Source of the DNA: Rhodocyclaceae bacterium | Lineage (GTDB): Bacteria; Pseudomonadota; Gammaproteobacteria; Burkholderiales; Rhodocyclaceae | Reading direction: 5' to 3' | NCBI GenBank assembly: GCA_020445745.1 | Contig: JAGRGB010000029.1 | Coordinates: forward strand, 222,165 to 286,164 | Length of the DNA: 64,000 nucleotides | Shown here: piece by piece, positions 10,332 through 19,448 of the stretch | Numbering within the stretch: position 1 is the stretch's first letter | Layout of the letters: each line of letters opens with the position of its first letter | The notes under the pieces: generated by a model | Database searches by the model: none | What the model saw: only the letters and a program-made list of their open reading frames with translations | What the model was told of the DNA's origin: nothing | Made by a program: the position numbers and the translations under genes

Positions 10332-10489
10332 GCTCGTCTCCTTGAGGTGCGTTTTGCGTGCGGTCGGAGCGCAGCGATCGCCCGGGGCCGCCTCTGGATC
10401 GTAGCATCCGGGCCGCGTCTGCGGGGCATCGACGGGGGGCTCCGTGGGCGCCTGCCCGGCCTGCGCGAGGGCGTGGGCGCGGGCCGTGC

Positions 10490-10936
10490 CTACATCACGC
10501 TGACCACCAGCGAGGCATCGATCTTGTGCCAGCGAAACGGAATCACGTAGGCGCGCACGTCCTTCGGCACGCTGATGCGCTGGTCGCTGCCGTGCACCAC
10601 CACCGGAACGGAGATCAGGAACTCGTGGCCGAATTCGCGACGGGCGTTGCCGGAGATGGTGTTGGCGATCTCGCCGGCCAGGTCGGCCAGGTTTTCGTCG
10701 CAGACGTCGGTCTCGCCGGCGCGCAGCAGCATCTCGCGCAGGATCTCCCGGGGCGAACTGAAATAGACGCAGCCCTTGCGATTGCCGGAGATGCCGATCA
10801 CCCCGGTGAAGTCGTGCACCGGCAACTGGAGCGGGTCGCACAGGTAGGGCGAGCCGACCTCGGCGGGGCGGCCGGTCTCCTGCGCGAAGTAGTGCTGGAT
10901 GATGGCGACGAAGATGCGCAGCTGTTGCTCGTCCAT
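10490..10936 (-). CDS. cheX: CheX-type CheY-P phosphatase
   Basis: A 148-residue protein resembling CheX of the CheC/CheX/FliY phosphatases, which dephosphorylate response regulators. The family pattern, an acidic residue followed by xxN in a helix, fits ENLADLAGEIANTISGNARR around 87-106 (E and N separated by two residues within EIAN). The gene is 2 bp downstream of a CheY-like gene, which itself overlaps a sensor kinase gene, giving a kinase, regulator and phosphatase operon. It likely resets phosphorylated CheY. Start ATG 10934-10936. Confidence 0.85.
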   Translation of the reverse strand: MDEQQLRIFVAIIQHYFAQETGRPAEVGSPYLCDPLQLPVHDFTGVIGISGNRKGCVYFSSPREILREMLLRAGETDVCDENLADLAGEIANTISGNARREFGHEFLISVPVVVHGSDQRISVPKDVRAYVIPFRWHKIDASLVVSVM

Positions 10937-10938
10937 GG

Positions 10939-11304
10939 TCAATCCTCGGAAAACAGTTCGCCGATCGCTTCGGTCAGGTCGTGCTCGGTGAAGGGCTTGC
11001 AGACGAAGCCCTGGGCGCCTTCCTTGAGGGCCTGGATCGCGGTCGCCTTGTCGGCCAGCGCAGAGACCACCAGGATGCGCACCGTCGGGTTCACGGCCCG
11101 GATGCGGCGGATGCATTCGATGCCGTCCATGCCGGGCATCGTGATGTCCATCGTGATCACGTCCGGGCGGCTGCTGACGCAGCGCTCGACGGCGTCCTCG
11201 CCGTTCGGCGCCAGGCCCACCACTTCGAGGCCGTGCTCGCCGAGGGCGCGGGCGATCTTGCTGCGGATGATGTTCGAATCGTCCACGATCATCAGGCGTT
11301 TCAT
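10939..11304 (-). CDS. CheY-like single-domain response regulator
   Basis: A 121-residue receiver domain without an output domain. Acidic pocket residues are in MIVDDSN (DD at 8-9), the phospho-acceptor Asp in DVITMDITMPGMDG (about 53), the Thr/Ser switch in LVVSALAD and the conserved Lys in GFVCKPF (about 104). Its ATG overlaps the stop of the upstream kinase gene (ATGA), so the two are translationally coupled; CheX follows 2 bp later. It should receive phosphate from that kinase. The target (motor, pilus or an enzyme) is not visible. Confidence 0.92.
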   Translation of the reverse strand: MKRLMIVDDSNIIRSKIARALGEHGLEVVGLAPNGEDAVERCVSSRPDVITMDITMPGMDGIECIRRIRAVNPTVRILVVSALADKATAIQALKEGAQGFVCKPFTEHDLTEAIGELFSED

Positions 11305-13439
11305 GCGACCACCTCCTCTTGCGGCTGCACGCTGCGTTCGGCCTTCGCCCGGGGGGCGAGAGTGCCCAGGCTGAGGCGGAAATGGCAGTACTCGCCCGGC
11401 GTGCTGCCGATGCGGATCTGCCCGCCGAGCTGCATCACCAGCGCCTTGACGGTGTCCAGGCCGGCGCCGCGGCCGCCGTCCTCGTCCACGCTGTCGCGGG
11501 TGCTGAGGCCGGGCTCGAAGATCAGGCCGACGACGCGGCGCGAGTCCATCGCCGCGGCTTCCTCCTTGCTCAGGCGGCCGGCCCGGACCGCGGCCTCGCG
11601 TACCTTGGCGACCGAGATGCCTTCGCCGTCGTCGCGGAACGACAGATCCACCCCACCGTCCTCCCGCGAGGAAAGGTAGACCGACAGCCGGCCGGTCTCG
11701 GGCTTGCCCCGCAGCCGGCGCGTCTCGCGGTCTTCGATGCCATGCACGATGGCATTGCGAATGAACTGATTGACCATCGAATTGAGGGCGTCGCGCAGAG
11801 GATCCGGCAGCGTCTCGGCGTCGATGCCGTGGTAGCCGAGTTCCACCCGGCGGTCGTGCTCGGTGGCCAGCCGCGCCGCGAAGGCCTGCCAGCGCTGCAC
11901 GAAGGGCAGGGCCTGGACGCCCGGGTCGTGCTGCGGACGGGGCGCCTCGACCGACACCACACCACGGATCTGGGCCACCCGGCCGGCCGCCTGGTACAAG
12001 GCCTCGATTTCCTCGAACAGGCCTTTGACCCGCACCGTGACCGGCAGGAAATCCTCGCCGGCGAGGGCCGGACGTTCGCGCAGCCCGGAGAGGATGTCCT
12101 CCAGGCTGTGCAGCGAGGTCGCCAGGCCGGTCAGGCCCAGCGCAGAGGCATCGCCCTTGACGCGATGGGCGATGCGATAGATCGAATTGATCGTCTCCTT
12201 GCCGACCTCGCGGGCGCTGCCCTGTTCGCGCAGTTGCCGGTTGATGTGCTGCAGGCCGTCCTGGGCGGAGCGCAGGAACTGGTTCATCGTTGCCGGCTCG
12301 ACTTGCAGGATCTCGACCAGCAGGCCCATCTGCCCCTTGGCGCGCTCCTCGGATGCCTTGAGTTCGCGCTCGAGCAGCACGTTGCGGGTGATGTCGTTGG
12401 CGGTGACCAGCAGGTGGGTGACCTGGCCGGCCTCGAAGACGCGGTTGAAGCCGAACTGCAGGTAGCGGACCTCGGCCTCGCCCGGACCCTGTGCCAGGTT
12501 GACCTCGACGCACTCGAGCGGGTTGAGGCTCACCACCAGCTTTTCCTTGACGTCGTGGCGCAGCAGCAGGTCGATGTACTCGCGGGTGGTGTCGAGGGTC
12601 TTCGGCGTGACGGCCGGCGAGATGATCTCGTAGAAGCTTCGTCCGGCAAGCTGCGAAGTACCCAGCACCCGGGTCAGCGACGACGAGAACTGGGAGCCGA
12701 TACGTCCTTCGCCGTCGAGCAGGAACAGGCCGTCCTGGGTCGTGCGCAGGATGTCGTCGGTCTCGCGCCGCGCGCGCTCGAGTTCGCGGTCGGATTCGCG
12801 CAGGTGGCGAATGAAGTGGAACAGGATGATCAGGAAGTTCGCCGTCGCCAGCGAGATGCCGGCCACCTGCACGGCACGCAGCGTGGTCGCCTTGGACGCC
12901 GCCAGCTCCTCGACACGGGTGGTCAGATCGTTCATCAGCTTGAGCAGCGGCAGGTTCGCGGTCTCGGCCTGGCGGACCAGTTCGGAGGCTGTTTCGGGGT
13001 CGGCGCGGCCGCGCTCGATGACGGCTGCGATGCTTGCCTGGTAGGGATCCCACAGGCGGCGTGCCTCGGCGAGCACGGTGCGAGCCACTGGGTCGTCCAC
13101 GGCGGCGATGTGGATCGGCTGGCCGTCGCCGCCGGCCGTCTCGCCGCCTTGCTCGAAGGCCGCGAGGGTGCGGTCGAAGAGCGAGAAGGCGGCGATCAGT
13201 TCCTTCATCTCGGTGGCCTGCCCGGAGCCGGCGGCGGCACGGTTCTCGAGCTGCAGGGTGAGCTTGGCGGTGCGCTGGGTCAGCATCCGCTGGCGACCGG
13301 CCAGGTTCACGTTGACGGCGTCGCTGGCGATCTCGCTCGAGATGAAGAAGTTGAGGACCAGCACCCCCAGGTCGAAGATCAGGAACAGTGCGATCGAGAT
13401 GACGATGGTGCGATATTTGCCGAGGTCGATGCCGAACAT
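11301..13439 (-). CDS. PilJ/NIT-sensor, PAS, HPt and HATPase CheA-like hybrid kinase
   Basis: A 712-residue membrane kinase. A first membrane helix (about 11-33) precedes a PilJ-type sensor with GRQRMLTQRTAKLTLQLE (about 48-65), a second helix lies near 200-220, then a PAS-like domain, an HPt-type segment with IYRIAHRVKGDASALGLTGL (His near 423) and a CheA-like ATPase domain with N-box NQFIRNAIVHGIED (about 560), G1 DDGEGIS and G2 GRGAGLDTVKALV (about 657). No CheW-like C-terminus is seen. I use ATG 13437-13439 (MFGIDLGK); upstream in-frame starts would add a non-conserved tail. It overlaps the CheY gene and presumably phosphorylates it. Confidence 0.85.
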   Translation of the reverse strand: MFGIDLGKYRTIVISIALFLIFDLGVLVLNFFISSEIASDAVNVNLAGRQRMLTQRTAKLTLQLENRAAAGSGQATEMKELIAAFSLFDRTLAAFEQGGETAGGDGQPIHIAAVDDPVARTVLAEARRLWDPYQASIAAVIERGRADPETASELVRQAETANLPLLKLMNDLTTRVEELAASKATTLRAVQVAGISLATANFLIILFHFIRHLRESDRELERARRETDDILRTTQDGLFLLDGEGRIGSQFSSSLTRVLGTSQLAGRSFYEIISPAVTPKTLDTTREYIDLLLRHDVKEKLVVSLNPLECVEVNLAQGPGEAEVRYLQFGFNRVFEAGQVTHLLVTANDITRNVLLERELKASEERAKGQMGLLVEILQVEPATMNQFLRSAQDGLQHINRQLREQGSAREVGKETINSIYRIAHRVKGDASALGLTGLATSLHSLEDILSGLRERPALAGEDFLPVTVRVKGLFEEIEALYQAAGRVAQIRGVVSVEAPRPQHDPGVQALPFVQRWQAFAARLATEHDRRVELGYHGIDAETLPDPLRDALNSMVNQFIRNAIVHGIEDRETRRLRGKPETGRLSVYLSSREDGGVDLSFRDDGEGISVAKVREAAVRAGRLSKEEAAAMDSRRVVGLIFEPGLSTRDSVDEDGGRGAGLDTVKALVMQLGGQIRIGSTPGEYCHFRLSLGTLAPRAKAERSVQPQEEVVA

Positions 13440-14428
13440 GGTGGGCTCCAGCGCGGTGATGCGGTGTGTCCAGTGGATGTCGTTGGCATCGGCCCGAAGC
13501 GGCGCACCTTGAGCCGATTTATCCATTTCGGTTGAGCGCCGGGCGCGCGCCCGGGCCGCCGACGGTTCGATCGCTCCGGAACCGTGCCCCGGGATCCGCA
13601 TCGCCGACCGTGGCGACGGCGACGGCGCCGGCGCCGTTCGCCGACGTTTCCGCTCGGGGAACCGCGAGTCGGGGCATCGCCGGCAGCCGGCTCCCTGGAT
13701 CGAGGGCTGTCTGGATCAAGGCGCAACGGGGCGCAGCGGCCCGTTCCCGCACGCCGATTGCGCGGCGCAACCCGGCGGACATCGGCGCGATCGCGATGCG
13801 CCGGCGGAGCTTCCGGCGCGGGAGGAGCTGCGCGGCCAAGGTCTCATTTAACAAAATGTATAACTTTTCCCTGGATGGGACCGCGGCGTCCGGCGTCGCG
13901 CAAGGTTCGCCCGAATGTCGCGGGCTGCCGGCTTCGTGCGTCGTCATTGCTGCAAGCCAACGCGGGTGTCGCAGGCAACTGGCAGGGCGTCGTGGTGGTC
14001 GTCCGATGCCGGGCGTATGGCCTGCTCGGGCCGGCGGTCCAGCCGCCGCCCCGGGCACGGGCCGCTCCGCTGCTGGTCATCGAGCTCGCGCTGGCACGGC
14101 GCGGCGCGCATGCCGGCGACCCGGGGCGAAAATCCGGTTGATCGCCGCCCCTTTCCGGGCGGTGGGCGCTGCTCCTGCATTGCAGCATCGGCGCACCACG
14201 CCGGCCGCGATGACGTTGCCATCGGATGGCCGGCGCGATCGCCGCCGCGGCGCGGCTTCCGACATGCTGCTAACCCTTATGGACCGCTGCGGAATTCATG
14301 TACCAGAATCAGGAAGCAAGCGGTATCGGGGGTGTCCCGGTCAGCCAGGGGTGTCCCTAAGTTCGCCGCCGCAGGCCTTGCAGCGGCGTTTGTCCGAGCA
14401 CATCGGACGCTGAAACGGAGGAGACACC
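13440..14428. other. About 1 kb without a supportable gene
   Basis: Open frames occur on both strands, but none has a ribosome-binding site, family-like composition or neighbour support. The only notable feature is an AT-rich island at about 13846-13870 (TTTAACAAAATGTATAACTT), unlike the flanking DNA, which could be a promoter or regulator site. The last 20 bp before dctP contain its Shine-Dalgarno (GGAGGAG). Confidence 0.5.
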
Positions 14429-15598
14429 ATGACCAAAAACAAGACCCAGTCGCCACCCGACCCGTCGCTCACCGCGCCGCTGTCCGGGGCGGGGAGTGCG
14501 CGCAGGCGCTTCATCGGCCGGGCCGCTGCCGGCGCGGCGGGTGCGGCCGCGGCAGGCTTCCCGATGATCTCGGTGGCCCAGTCGCCGATCGTGATCAAGA
14601 TGCAGGGGGCGTGGGGCGCCAAGGACATCTTCAACGAGTTCGCCCAGGAATACGTGACGCGGGTCAATGACATGGCCGGTGGCCGCCTGCGCATCGACTA
14701 CCTGGTGGCCGGTTCGGTGGTCAAGCCGTTCGAGGTCATGGATGCGGTCAACAAGGGCGTGATCGATGCCGGACACCATGTGCCGGTGTACTGGTACGGC
14801 AAGTCGAAGGTGGCGTCGCTGTTCGGCTCCGGACCGATCAACGGCTGCAACGCCGAGCAGACGCTGGCCTGGATCTATCGCGGCGGCGGCTACGAGCTCT
14901 ATCAGGAACTGCTTAAGAAGCTGCAGCTAGACGTCGTCGGTTTCTTCTGTATGCCGATGCCGACCCAGCCGCTGGGCTGGTTCAAGAAGCCGGTCACCAG
15001 CGCGGACGACATGAAGGGCCTGAAATACCGCACCGTGGGTCTGGCCGCAGACGTCATGCAGGAGATGGGGCTGCGGGTCACGCAGTTGCCCGGCGGCGAG
15101 ATCGTGCCGGCCATGGAACGGGGTGTGATCGAGGCCTTCGAGTTCAACAACCCGACCTCGGACCGCCGCTTCGGTGCCCAGGACGTGGCCAAGAACTACA
15201 TGATGGGCTCCTACCACCAGGCGATGGAGTTCTTCGAGATCGTCTTCAATCGCAAGCTGTTCGATTCGCTGGCGCCGGACCTGCAGGCGATCCTGCGTTA
15301 CAGCGCCGAGGCCGCCAGCTCGGCCAACACCTGGACCGCCTACGACAATTACTCGAAGGATCTGCAGGAATTGATGGGCGCCGGTGTCCACGTCTTGCGT
15401 ACGCCGCCCAGCATCTTCGATGCCCAGCTCGCGGCCTGGGACAAGGTCACCAAGCGACTCTCCGACGAAGACCCGTTCTTCAAGAAGGTCGTCGAGTCGC
15501 AACGTGCGTGGTCGAAACGGGTGGCCTACTACCACTTCTTCAACGAAGCGGATTACAAGAAGGGATACGAGCACATCCACGGCAAGCTCGGCTTCTGA
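14429..15598 (+). CDS. dctP: TRAP transporter substrate-binding protein DctP, Tat-exported
   Basis: A 389-residue periplasmic binding protein. The N-terminus carries a twin-arginine signal (ARRRFIGRAAAG, then a hydrophobic Ala/Gly stretch, cleavage near VAQS). The mature part has DctP features such as the conserved GLKYRTVGLAADVMQEMG (Arg that binds the ligand carboxylate) and PAMERGVIEAFEFNNP. It resembles the alpha-keto-acid-binding branch (TakP-like), so a carboxylate or hydroxy/keto acid is likely. Strong GGAGGAG ribosome site. First gene of a dctPQM, amidase and dehydrogenase operon. Confidence 0.92.
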   Translation: MTKNKTQSPPDPSLTAPLSGAGSARRRFIGRAAAGAAGAAAAGFPMISVAQSPIVIKMQGAWGAKDIFNEFAQEYVTRVNDMAGGRLRIDYLVAGSVVKPFEVMDAVNKGVIDAGHHVPVYWYGKSKVASLFGSGPINGCNAEQTLAWIYRGGGYELYQELLKKLQLDVVGFFCMPMPTQPLGWFKKPVTSADDMKGLKYRTVGLAADVMQEMGLRVTQLPGGEIVPAMERGVIEAFEFNNPTSDRRFGAQDVAKNYMMGSYHQAMEFFEIVFNRKLFDSLAPDLQAILRYSAEAASSANTWTAYDNYSKDLQELMGAGVHVLRTPPSIFDAQLAAWDKVTKRLSDEDPFFKKVVESQRAWSKRVAYYHFFNEADYKKGYEHIHGKLGF

Positions 15599-15625
15599 GC
15601 CCGGCACCTTGTCGGCATTGACGGA

Positions 15626-15641
15626 CGGGGCTTCGGCCCCG
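15626..15641 (+). promoter_or_regulatory. UUCG-capped hairpin between dctP and dctQ
   Basis: CGGGGC-TTCG-GCCCCG forms a perfect stem with a stable UUCG tetraloop and no T-tract. Such intercistronic hairpins commonly protect the upstream message, which would raise DctP over the membrane subunits; partial termination is also possible. Confidence 0.6.
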
Positions 15642-15678
15642 CCCGGATCTCGCCCCCGGCGGGGCAGGGGAAGCCCAC

Positions 15679-16281
15679 ATGCTGAATCGATTCCTGCTGG
15701 CGATCGACCAGTTCAGCATGGCGGTGGGCCACGCCTTCGCGTGGTGCATCGTCGTGCTGACACTGGGGACCTCGTACGAGGTTTTCGTGCGCTACGTGCT
15801 GAACAGCCCGACCACCTGGGCGTTCGACATGAGCTATGTCCTGTACGGCGCCCTGTTCCTGATGTCGGGCGCCTATGCGCTGTCGCGCAATGCCCACGTC
15901 CGTGCCGACATGCTGTATCGCCTGTGGCCGCCGCGATGGCAGGCCGGTGTCGAACTGGTGCTGTATTTCATCTTCTTCTTTCCCGGCGTCACCGCATTGA
16001 TCTTCGCCGGCTGGGACTATGCATCGGACGCCTGGCGGCTCAAGGAGGTCAGCGTCAACAGCCCGGCCGGGGTGCCGATCTACCAGCTCAAGGCCCTGAT
16101 ACCGCTGGCCGGCGCCATTCTCTGGATCCAGGGCGTGGCCCAGGTCGTGCGCTGCGTCCTGTGCCTGCGGGACGGTGCATGGCCGGCGCAGCTCCATGAC
16201 GTCGAGGAGATGGAGCAGAAGGCCCTCGAACTCAAGCAGACGGGCATGCCGCAGGAAACGCGGCGGGGAGCAGGGTCATGA
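15679..16281 (+). CDS. dctQ: TRAP transporter small permease DctQ
   Basis: A 200-residue membrane protein with four hydrophobic helices (about 15-37, 50-72, 93-115 and 135-158), the DctQ pattern including RYVLNSPTTWAFDMSYVLYG. It forms the membrane complex with DctM. The C-terminal 35 residues are charged and cytoplasmic. Its stop overlaps an ATGA that opens a 150-codon frame through a repeat array, rather than dctM itself, which is unusual for this family. Confidence 0.92.
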   Translation: MLNRFLLAIDQFSMAVGHAFAWCIVVLTLGTSYEVFVRYVLNSPTTWAFDMSYVLYGALFLMSGAYALSRNAHVRADMLYRLWPPRWQAGVELVLYFIFFFPGVTALIFAGWDYASDAWRLKEVSVNSPAGVPIYQLKALIPLAGAILWIQGVAQVVRCVLCLRDGAWPAQLHDVEEMEQKALELKQTGMPQETRRGAGS

Positions 16282-16395
16282 GCGCGTCCGCACGGCCGTC
16301 CGAAGGACGCGCGGATCCTCCCGCGGGGAGGGTGTCGCGCAGCGACGGGAGGGTGGTGCCGAGCGCGTCCGCACGGCCGTCCGAAGGACGCGCGG
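16281..16395. repeat. Two copies of a palindromic ~34-bp REP-like element
   Basis: GCGCGTCC-GCACGGCCGTCC-GAAGGACGCGC occurs at about 16281-16314 and again at about 16359-16393, separated by 45 bp. Each copy can fold with GCGTCC pairing GGACGC. The copies are nearly identical and directly precede the 72-bp tandem array. Confidence 0.75.
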
Positions 16396-16410
16396 TTCCT
16401 CCGAAGGGGG

Positions 16411-16698
16411 TGAGGCGGGGGTTTCGCGAAGCACTGCTTCGCGCCCGCCGAACGGGCCGGCTGTGCAAAGCCGGCACTGGACTGAGGCGGGGGTTTCGCG
16501 AAGGACTGCTTCGCGCCCGCCGAACGGGCCGGCTGTGCAAAGCCGGCACTGGACTGGGGCGGGGGTTTCGCGAAGCACTGCTTCGCGCCCGCCGAACGGG
16601 CCGGCCGTGCAAAGCCGGCACCGGACTGGGGCAGGGGTTTCGCGAAGCACCGCTTCGCGCCCGCCGAACGGGCCGGCCGGGCAAAGCCGGACCTGAAC
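16411..16698. repeat. Four tandem copies of a 72-bp unit
   Basis: Units start at 16411, 16483, 16555 and 16627, a strict 72-bp period, with only a few substitutions. Each unit has two hairpins: CGCGAAGCA/TGCTTCGCG and GCCGGCT/AGCCGGC. Because 72 is a multiple of three, a frame from ATG 16278 stays open through the array and stops at the TGA overlapping the dctM ATG (16727-16730). The encoded peptide is Arg-rich with a 24-residue repeat (RRGFREALLRARRTGRLCKA). I do not annotate it as a protein gene. Confidence 0.85.
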
Positions 16699-16726
16699 GG
16701 GCGGCCAGCGAGGGGAGGGTGGCTCC

Positions 16727-18073
16727 ATGAGCGATCCCGAAATCGCCCTGCTGATGCTGGGCAGCTTCATCGTCATCATCATGCTCGGCTTTCCGGTGGC
16801 CTTCACGCTGATGGCGATGGGAGTCGGCTTCGGCTACTACGCCTACTTCCGGCCGGGTCAGGAAATCTTCGAGAGCCGGGTGTTCTACCTGCTGACCCAG
16901 AATACCTTCAGCGTGATGAACAACGACGTACTGACCGCGGTGCCGCTGTTCCTGTTCATGGGCTACGTGATAGAGCGCGCCAACATCCTCGACCGCCTGT
17001 TCTACTCGATGCAGGTGGCGTTCCGCGCGATACCGGGCTCGATGGCGGTCGCGGCGCTGGCGACCTGCGCCCTGTTCGCGACCGCCACCGGCATCGTCGG
17101 GGCGGTGGTGACGCTGATGGGATTGCTGGCCTTCCCGGCGATGCTGAAGGCCGGCTATGACCAGAAGCTGTCGGCAGGCGTGATCTGCGCCGGCGGCACG
17201 CTGGGCATCCTGATACCGCCCTCGATCATGCTGATCGTCTATGGCGCCACGGCCGCGGTCAGCGTCGTCAAGCTCTACGCGGCAGCGATGCTGCCCGGCT
17301 TCATGCTGGCCGGCCTGTACATCGTCTATGTGGTCGGCCGCGCGGCGATCAATCCGAAGCTGTGCCCGAAACTTCCGAAGAGCGAGACCGCGCTGCCGCT
17401 GTTGCGCGTGGTGGTGATGCTGCTCGAGTCCTTCGTGCCGCTGACCGTGCTGATCCTGTCGGTGCTCGGGGCGATCCTGTTCGGCCTGGCGACGCCGAGC
17501 GAGGCGGCGGCGATCGGTGCCCTGGGCGGGCTGGTGCTGGCGCTGGTCTACCGGGCACTGACCTGGGCGCGGATGAAGGAGGCGGTGTTCCTGACGGCTC
17601 GCACGTCGGCGATGGTGTGCTGGCTGTTCGTCGGCTCGTGGACCTTCTCGTCGGTGTTCTCCTACCTCGGCGGCGAGGGCCTGATCAAGGATTTCGTGCT
17701 CGGCCTCGACCTGTCGCCGCTGACCTTCCTGATCCTGTCGCAAATCATCATCTTCCTGCTCGGCTGGCCGCTGGAGTGGAGCGAGATCATCATCATCTTC
17801 GTGCCGATCTTCCTGCCGCTATTGCCGCACTTCGGTGTCGATCCGATGATGTTCGGCATCCTCGTCGCGCTCAACCTGCAGACCTCGTTCCTGACGCCGC
17901 CGATGGCGATGTCCGCCTACTACCTGAAGGGCGTGGCGCCGCCCCATGTACAGTTGTGGGAGATCTTCAAGGGCTGCTTCCCGTTCCTGGGCATGGTGAT
18001 CCTGTCGATCGTCATGGTGTACGTGTTCCCGCAGATCGTGACCTGGCTGCCGGACCTGTTCTATGGCCGCTGA
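16727..18073 (+). CDS. dctM: TRAP transporter large permease DctM
   Basis: A 448-residue protein with about 12 membrane helices, the ion-driven translocating subunit of the TRAP system. Typical segments are ATGIVGAVVTLMGLLAFPAM, CAGGTLGILIPPSIMLIVYG and LATPSEAAAIGALGGLVLAL. The start ATG 16727 follows GGGAGGG and matches the family N-terminus (MSDPEIALLMLGSF). The 3' end overlaps the amidase gene by 11 bp. The 445-bp repeat region separating it from dctQ is not normal, yet translation can be coupled through the frame that spans it. Confidence 0.93.
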   Translation: MSDPEIALLMLGSFIVIIMLGFPVAFTLMAMGVGFGYYAYFRPGQEIFESRVFYLLTQNTFSVMNNDVLTAVPLFLFMGYVIERANILDRLFYSMQVAFRAIPGSMAVAALATCALFATATGIVGAVVTLMGLLAFPAMLKAGYDQKLSAGVICAGGTLGILIPPSIMLIVYGATAAVSVVKLYAAAMLPGFMLAGLYIVYVVGRAAINPKLCPKLPKSETALPLLRVVVMLLESFVPLTVLILSVLGAILFGLATPSEAAAIGALGGLVLALVYRALTWARMKEAVFLTARTSAMVCWLFVGSWTFSSVFSYLGGEGLIKDFVLGLDLSPLTFLILSQIIIFLLGWPLEWSEIIIIFVPIFLPLLPHFGVDPMMFGILVALNLQTSFLTPPMAMSAYYLKGVAPPHVQLWEIFKGCFPFLGMVILSIVMVYVFPQIVTWLPDLFYGR

Positions 18074-19448
18074 TCCGGGGGCGACGATGGTTCAAGGGGG
18101 TCTGGCGGATGTCGGGCGGTGCGAGTCCGCGGCTGCGCTGCTCGCACTGATGACGGAAGGACGCATCAGTGCGGAAGAGGTGGCCCGGGCATTCCTCGCG
18201 CGGGTCGAAGAGGTCGAGGGCGAGGTCCGCGCGTGGGCTGCGATCGAGCCGGATCTGGTGTTGCGCCAGGCCAGGGCCTGCGACGAATACCGGCGCTGCG
18301 GCGGCGAGCCCGGCCCGCTGCACGGGCTGCCGGTGGGCGTCAAGGACATCATCGACACCGCCGACCTGCCGACCGAACTGGGCACGCCGCTGCACGCCGG
18401 CCGGCGACCGTCGCACGATGCCGTGGTGGTGACGCGCTTGCGCCAGGCCGGCGCGGTGATCATGGGCAAGACGGTGACCACCGAGATGGCGACCTACGCG
18501 CCGGGACCGACCCGCAATCCCCACGACCCGAGCCGTACTCCGGGTGGCTCGTCGAGCGGCTCGGCGGCGGCGGTGGCGGCCGGCATGGTGCCGCTGGCGC
18601 TCGGCACCCAGACCAACGGCAGCGTCATCCGCCCGGCCGCGTTCTGCGGGGTGGTCGGCTTCAAGCCGAGCTACGGACTGCTGCCACGAAGCGGAGTGCT
18701 GCGGCAGTCGCCGGCCCTCGACCAGCTCGGCGTGTTCGCTGCCAGCCTCGAGGATGCGGCGCTGCTGGTGGACGTTCTGGCCGGCTGCGACGACGGCGAT
18801 CCCGCGACCCGGCCACAGGCTCCGATGCGTCTGCACCGCGGCTGGGCGCGCCCGCTGCCGATGGCGCCACGCTTTGCGTTGGTGCGCACGGCCTACTGGG
18901 AGCACGCCGACGCCGACACCCGCGACGCCTTTGGCGAACTGCAGGCGCTGCTCGGCGACGCGGTCGAGGAGGTGCGCCTGCCGCCACTGTTGGACGATGC
19001 CTGGGCCTGGCATCGAAGCATCATGGAGGCCGACATCGCCCGCCACTACCGCCACGAGTACGAGCGCGGTGGCGACGTGCTGTCGGCCGGACTGCGGCGC
19101 CAGATCGAACGCGGGCGCGAGGTGCGGGCGGTGGATTACGCCGATGCGATCGACCGCATCGCGGCGGTCGTCGCCGGGCTCGACGAACTGCGGGAGCGCT
19201 TTGACGCGATCCTGACGCCGGCCGCGCCCGGCACCGCGCCGGCCGGCTGCGACAGCACCGGCGACCCCGGCTTCTGTACGTTGTGGACCCTGGCCGGCAT
19301 GCCGGCCGTGAACCTGCCGCTGATGCACGGCGCCGACGGCCTGCCGCTGGGCCTGCAGGTGGTCGGCTACCGCGGCGGCGACGCGCGCCTGCTGGCCGGC
19401 GCCCGCTGGCTCGAGCAGCGCATCTGCGCCGCGGAGGATCGCCCATGA
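18063..19448 (+). CDS. Amidase-signature family hydrolase
   Basis: A 461-residue amidase using the Ser-cisSer-Lys triad: the Lys in LPVGVKDIIDTAD (about 98), and the glycine/serine-rich signature GGSSSGSAAAVAAG (about 161-174) followed by TQTNGSVIRPAAFCG. Members hydrolyse amides such as allophanate, acetamide or Glu-tRNA-bound Gln; the GatA-specific context (gatB/gatC) is absent, so a catabolic amidase is likely. The overlap with dctM and the position before a 2-hydroxyacid dehydrogenase suggest that the imported compound is an amide or yields a hydroxy/keto acid. Substrate unknown. Confidence 0.88.
   Translation: MAADPGATMVQGGLADVGRCESAAALLALMTEGRISAEEVARAFLARVEEVEGEVRAWAAIEPDLVLRQARACDEYRRCGGEPGPLHGLPVGVKDIIDTADLPTELGTPLHAGRRPSHDAVVVTRLRQAGAVIMGKTVTTEMATYAPGPTRNPHDPSRTPGGSSSGSAAAVAAGMVPLALGTQTNGSVIRPAAFCGVVGFKPSYGLLPRSGVLRQSPALDQLGVFAASLEDAALLVDVLAGCDDGDPATRPQAPMRLHRGWARPLPMAPRFALVRTAYWEHADADTRDAFGELQALLGDAVEEVRLPPLLDDAWAWHRSIMEADIARHYRHEYERGGDVLSAGLRRQIERGREVRAVDYADAIDRIAAVVAGLDELRERFDAILTPAAPGTAPAGCDSTGDPGFCTLWTLAGMPAVNLPLMHGADGLPLGLQVVGYRGGDARLLAGARWLEQRICAAEDRP

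Noticed and set aside
13466-14413. Overlapping frames in the 1-kb gap before dctP
   Set aside because: Low-complexity Arg/Ala/Pro-rich translations on both strands, no ribosome sites and no recognisable motif.
16278-16730. 150-codon Arg-rich frame through the repeat array
   Set aside because: Entirely made of non-coding-like repeats; retained as a finding but not called as a gene.
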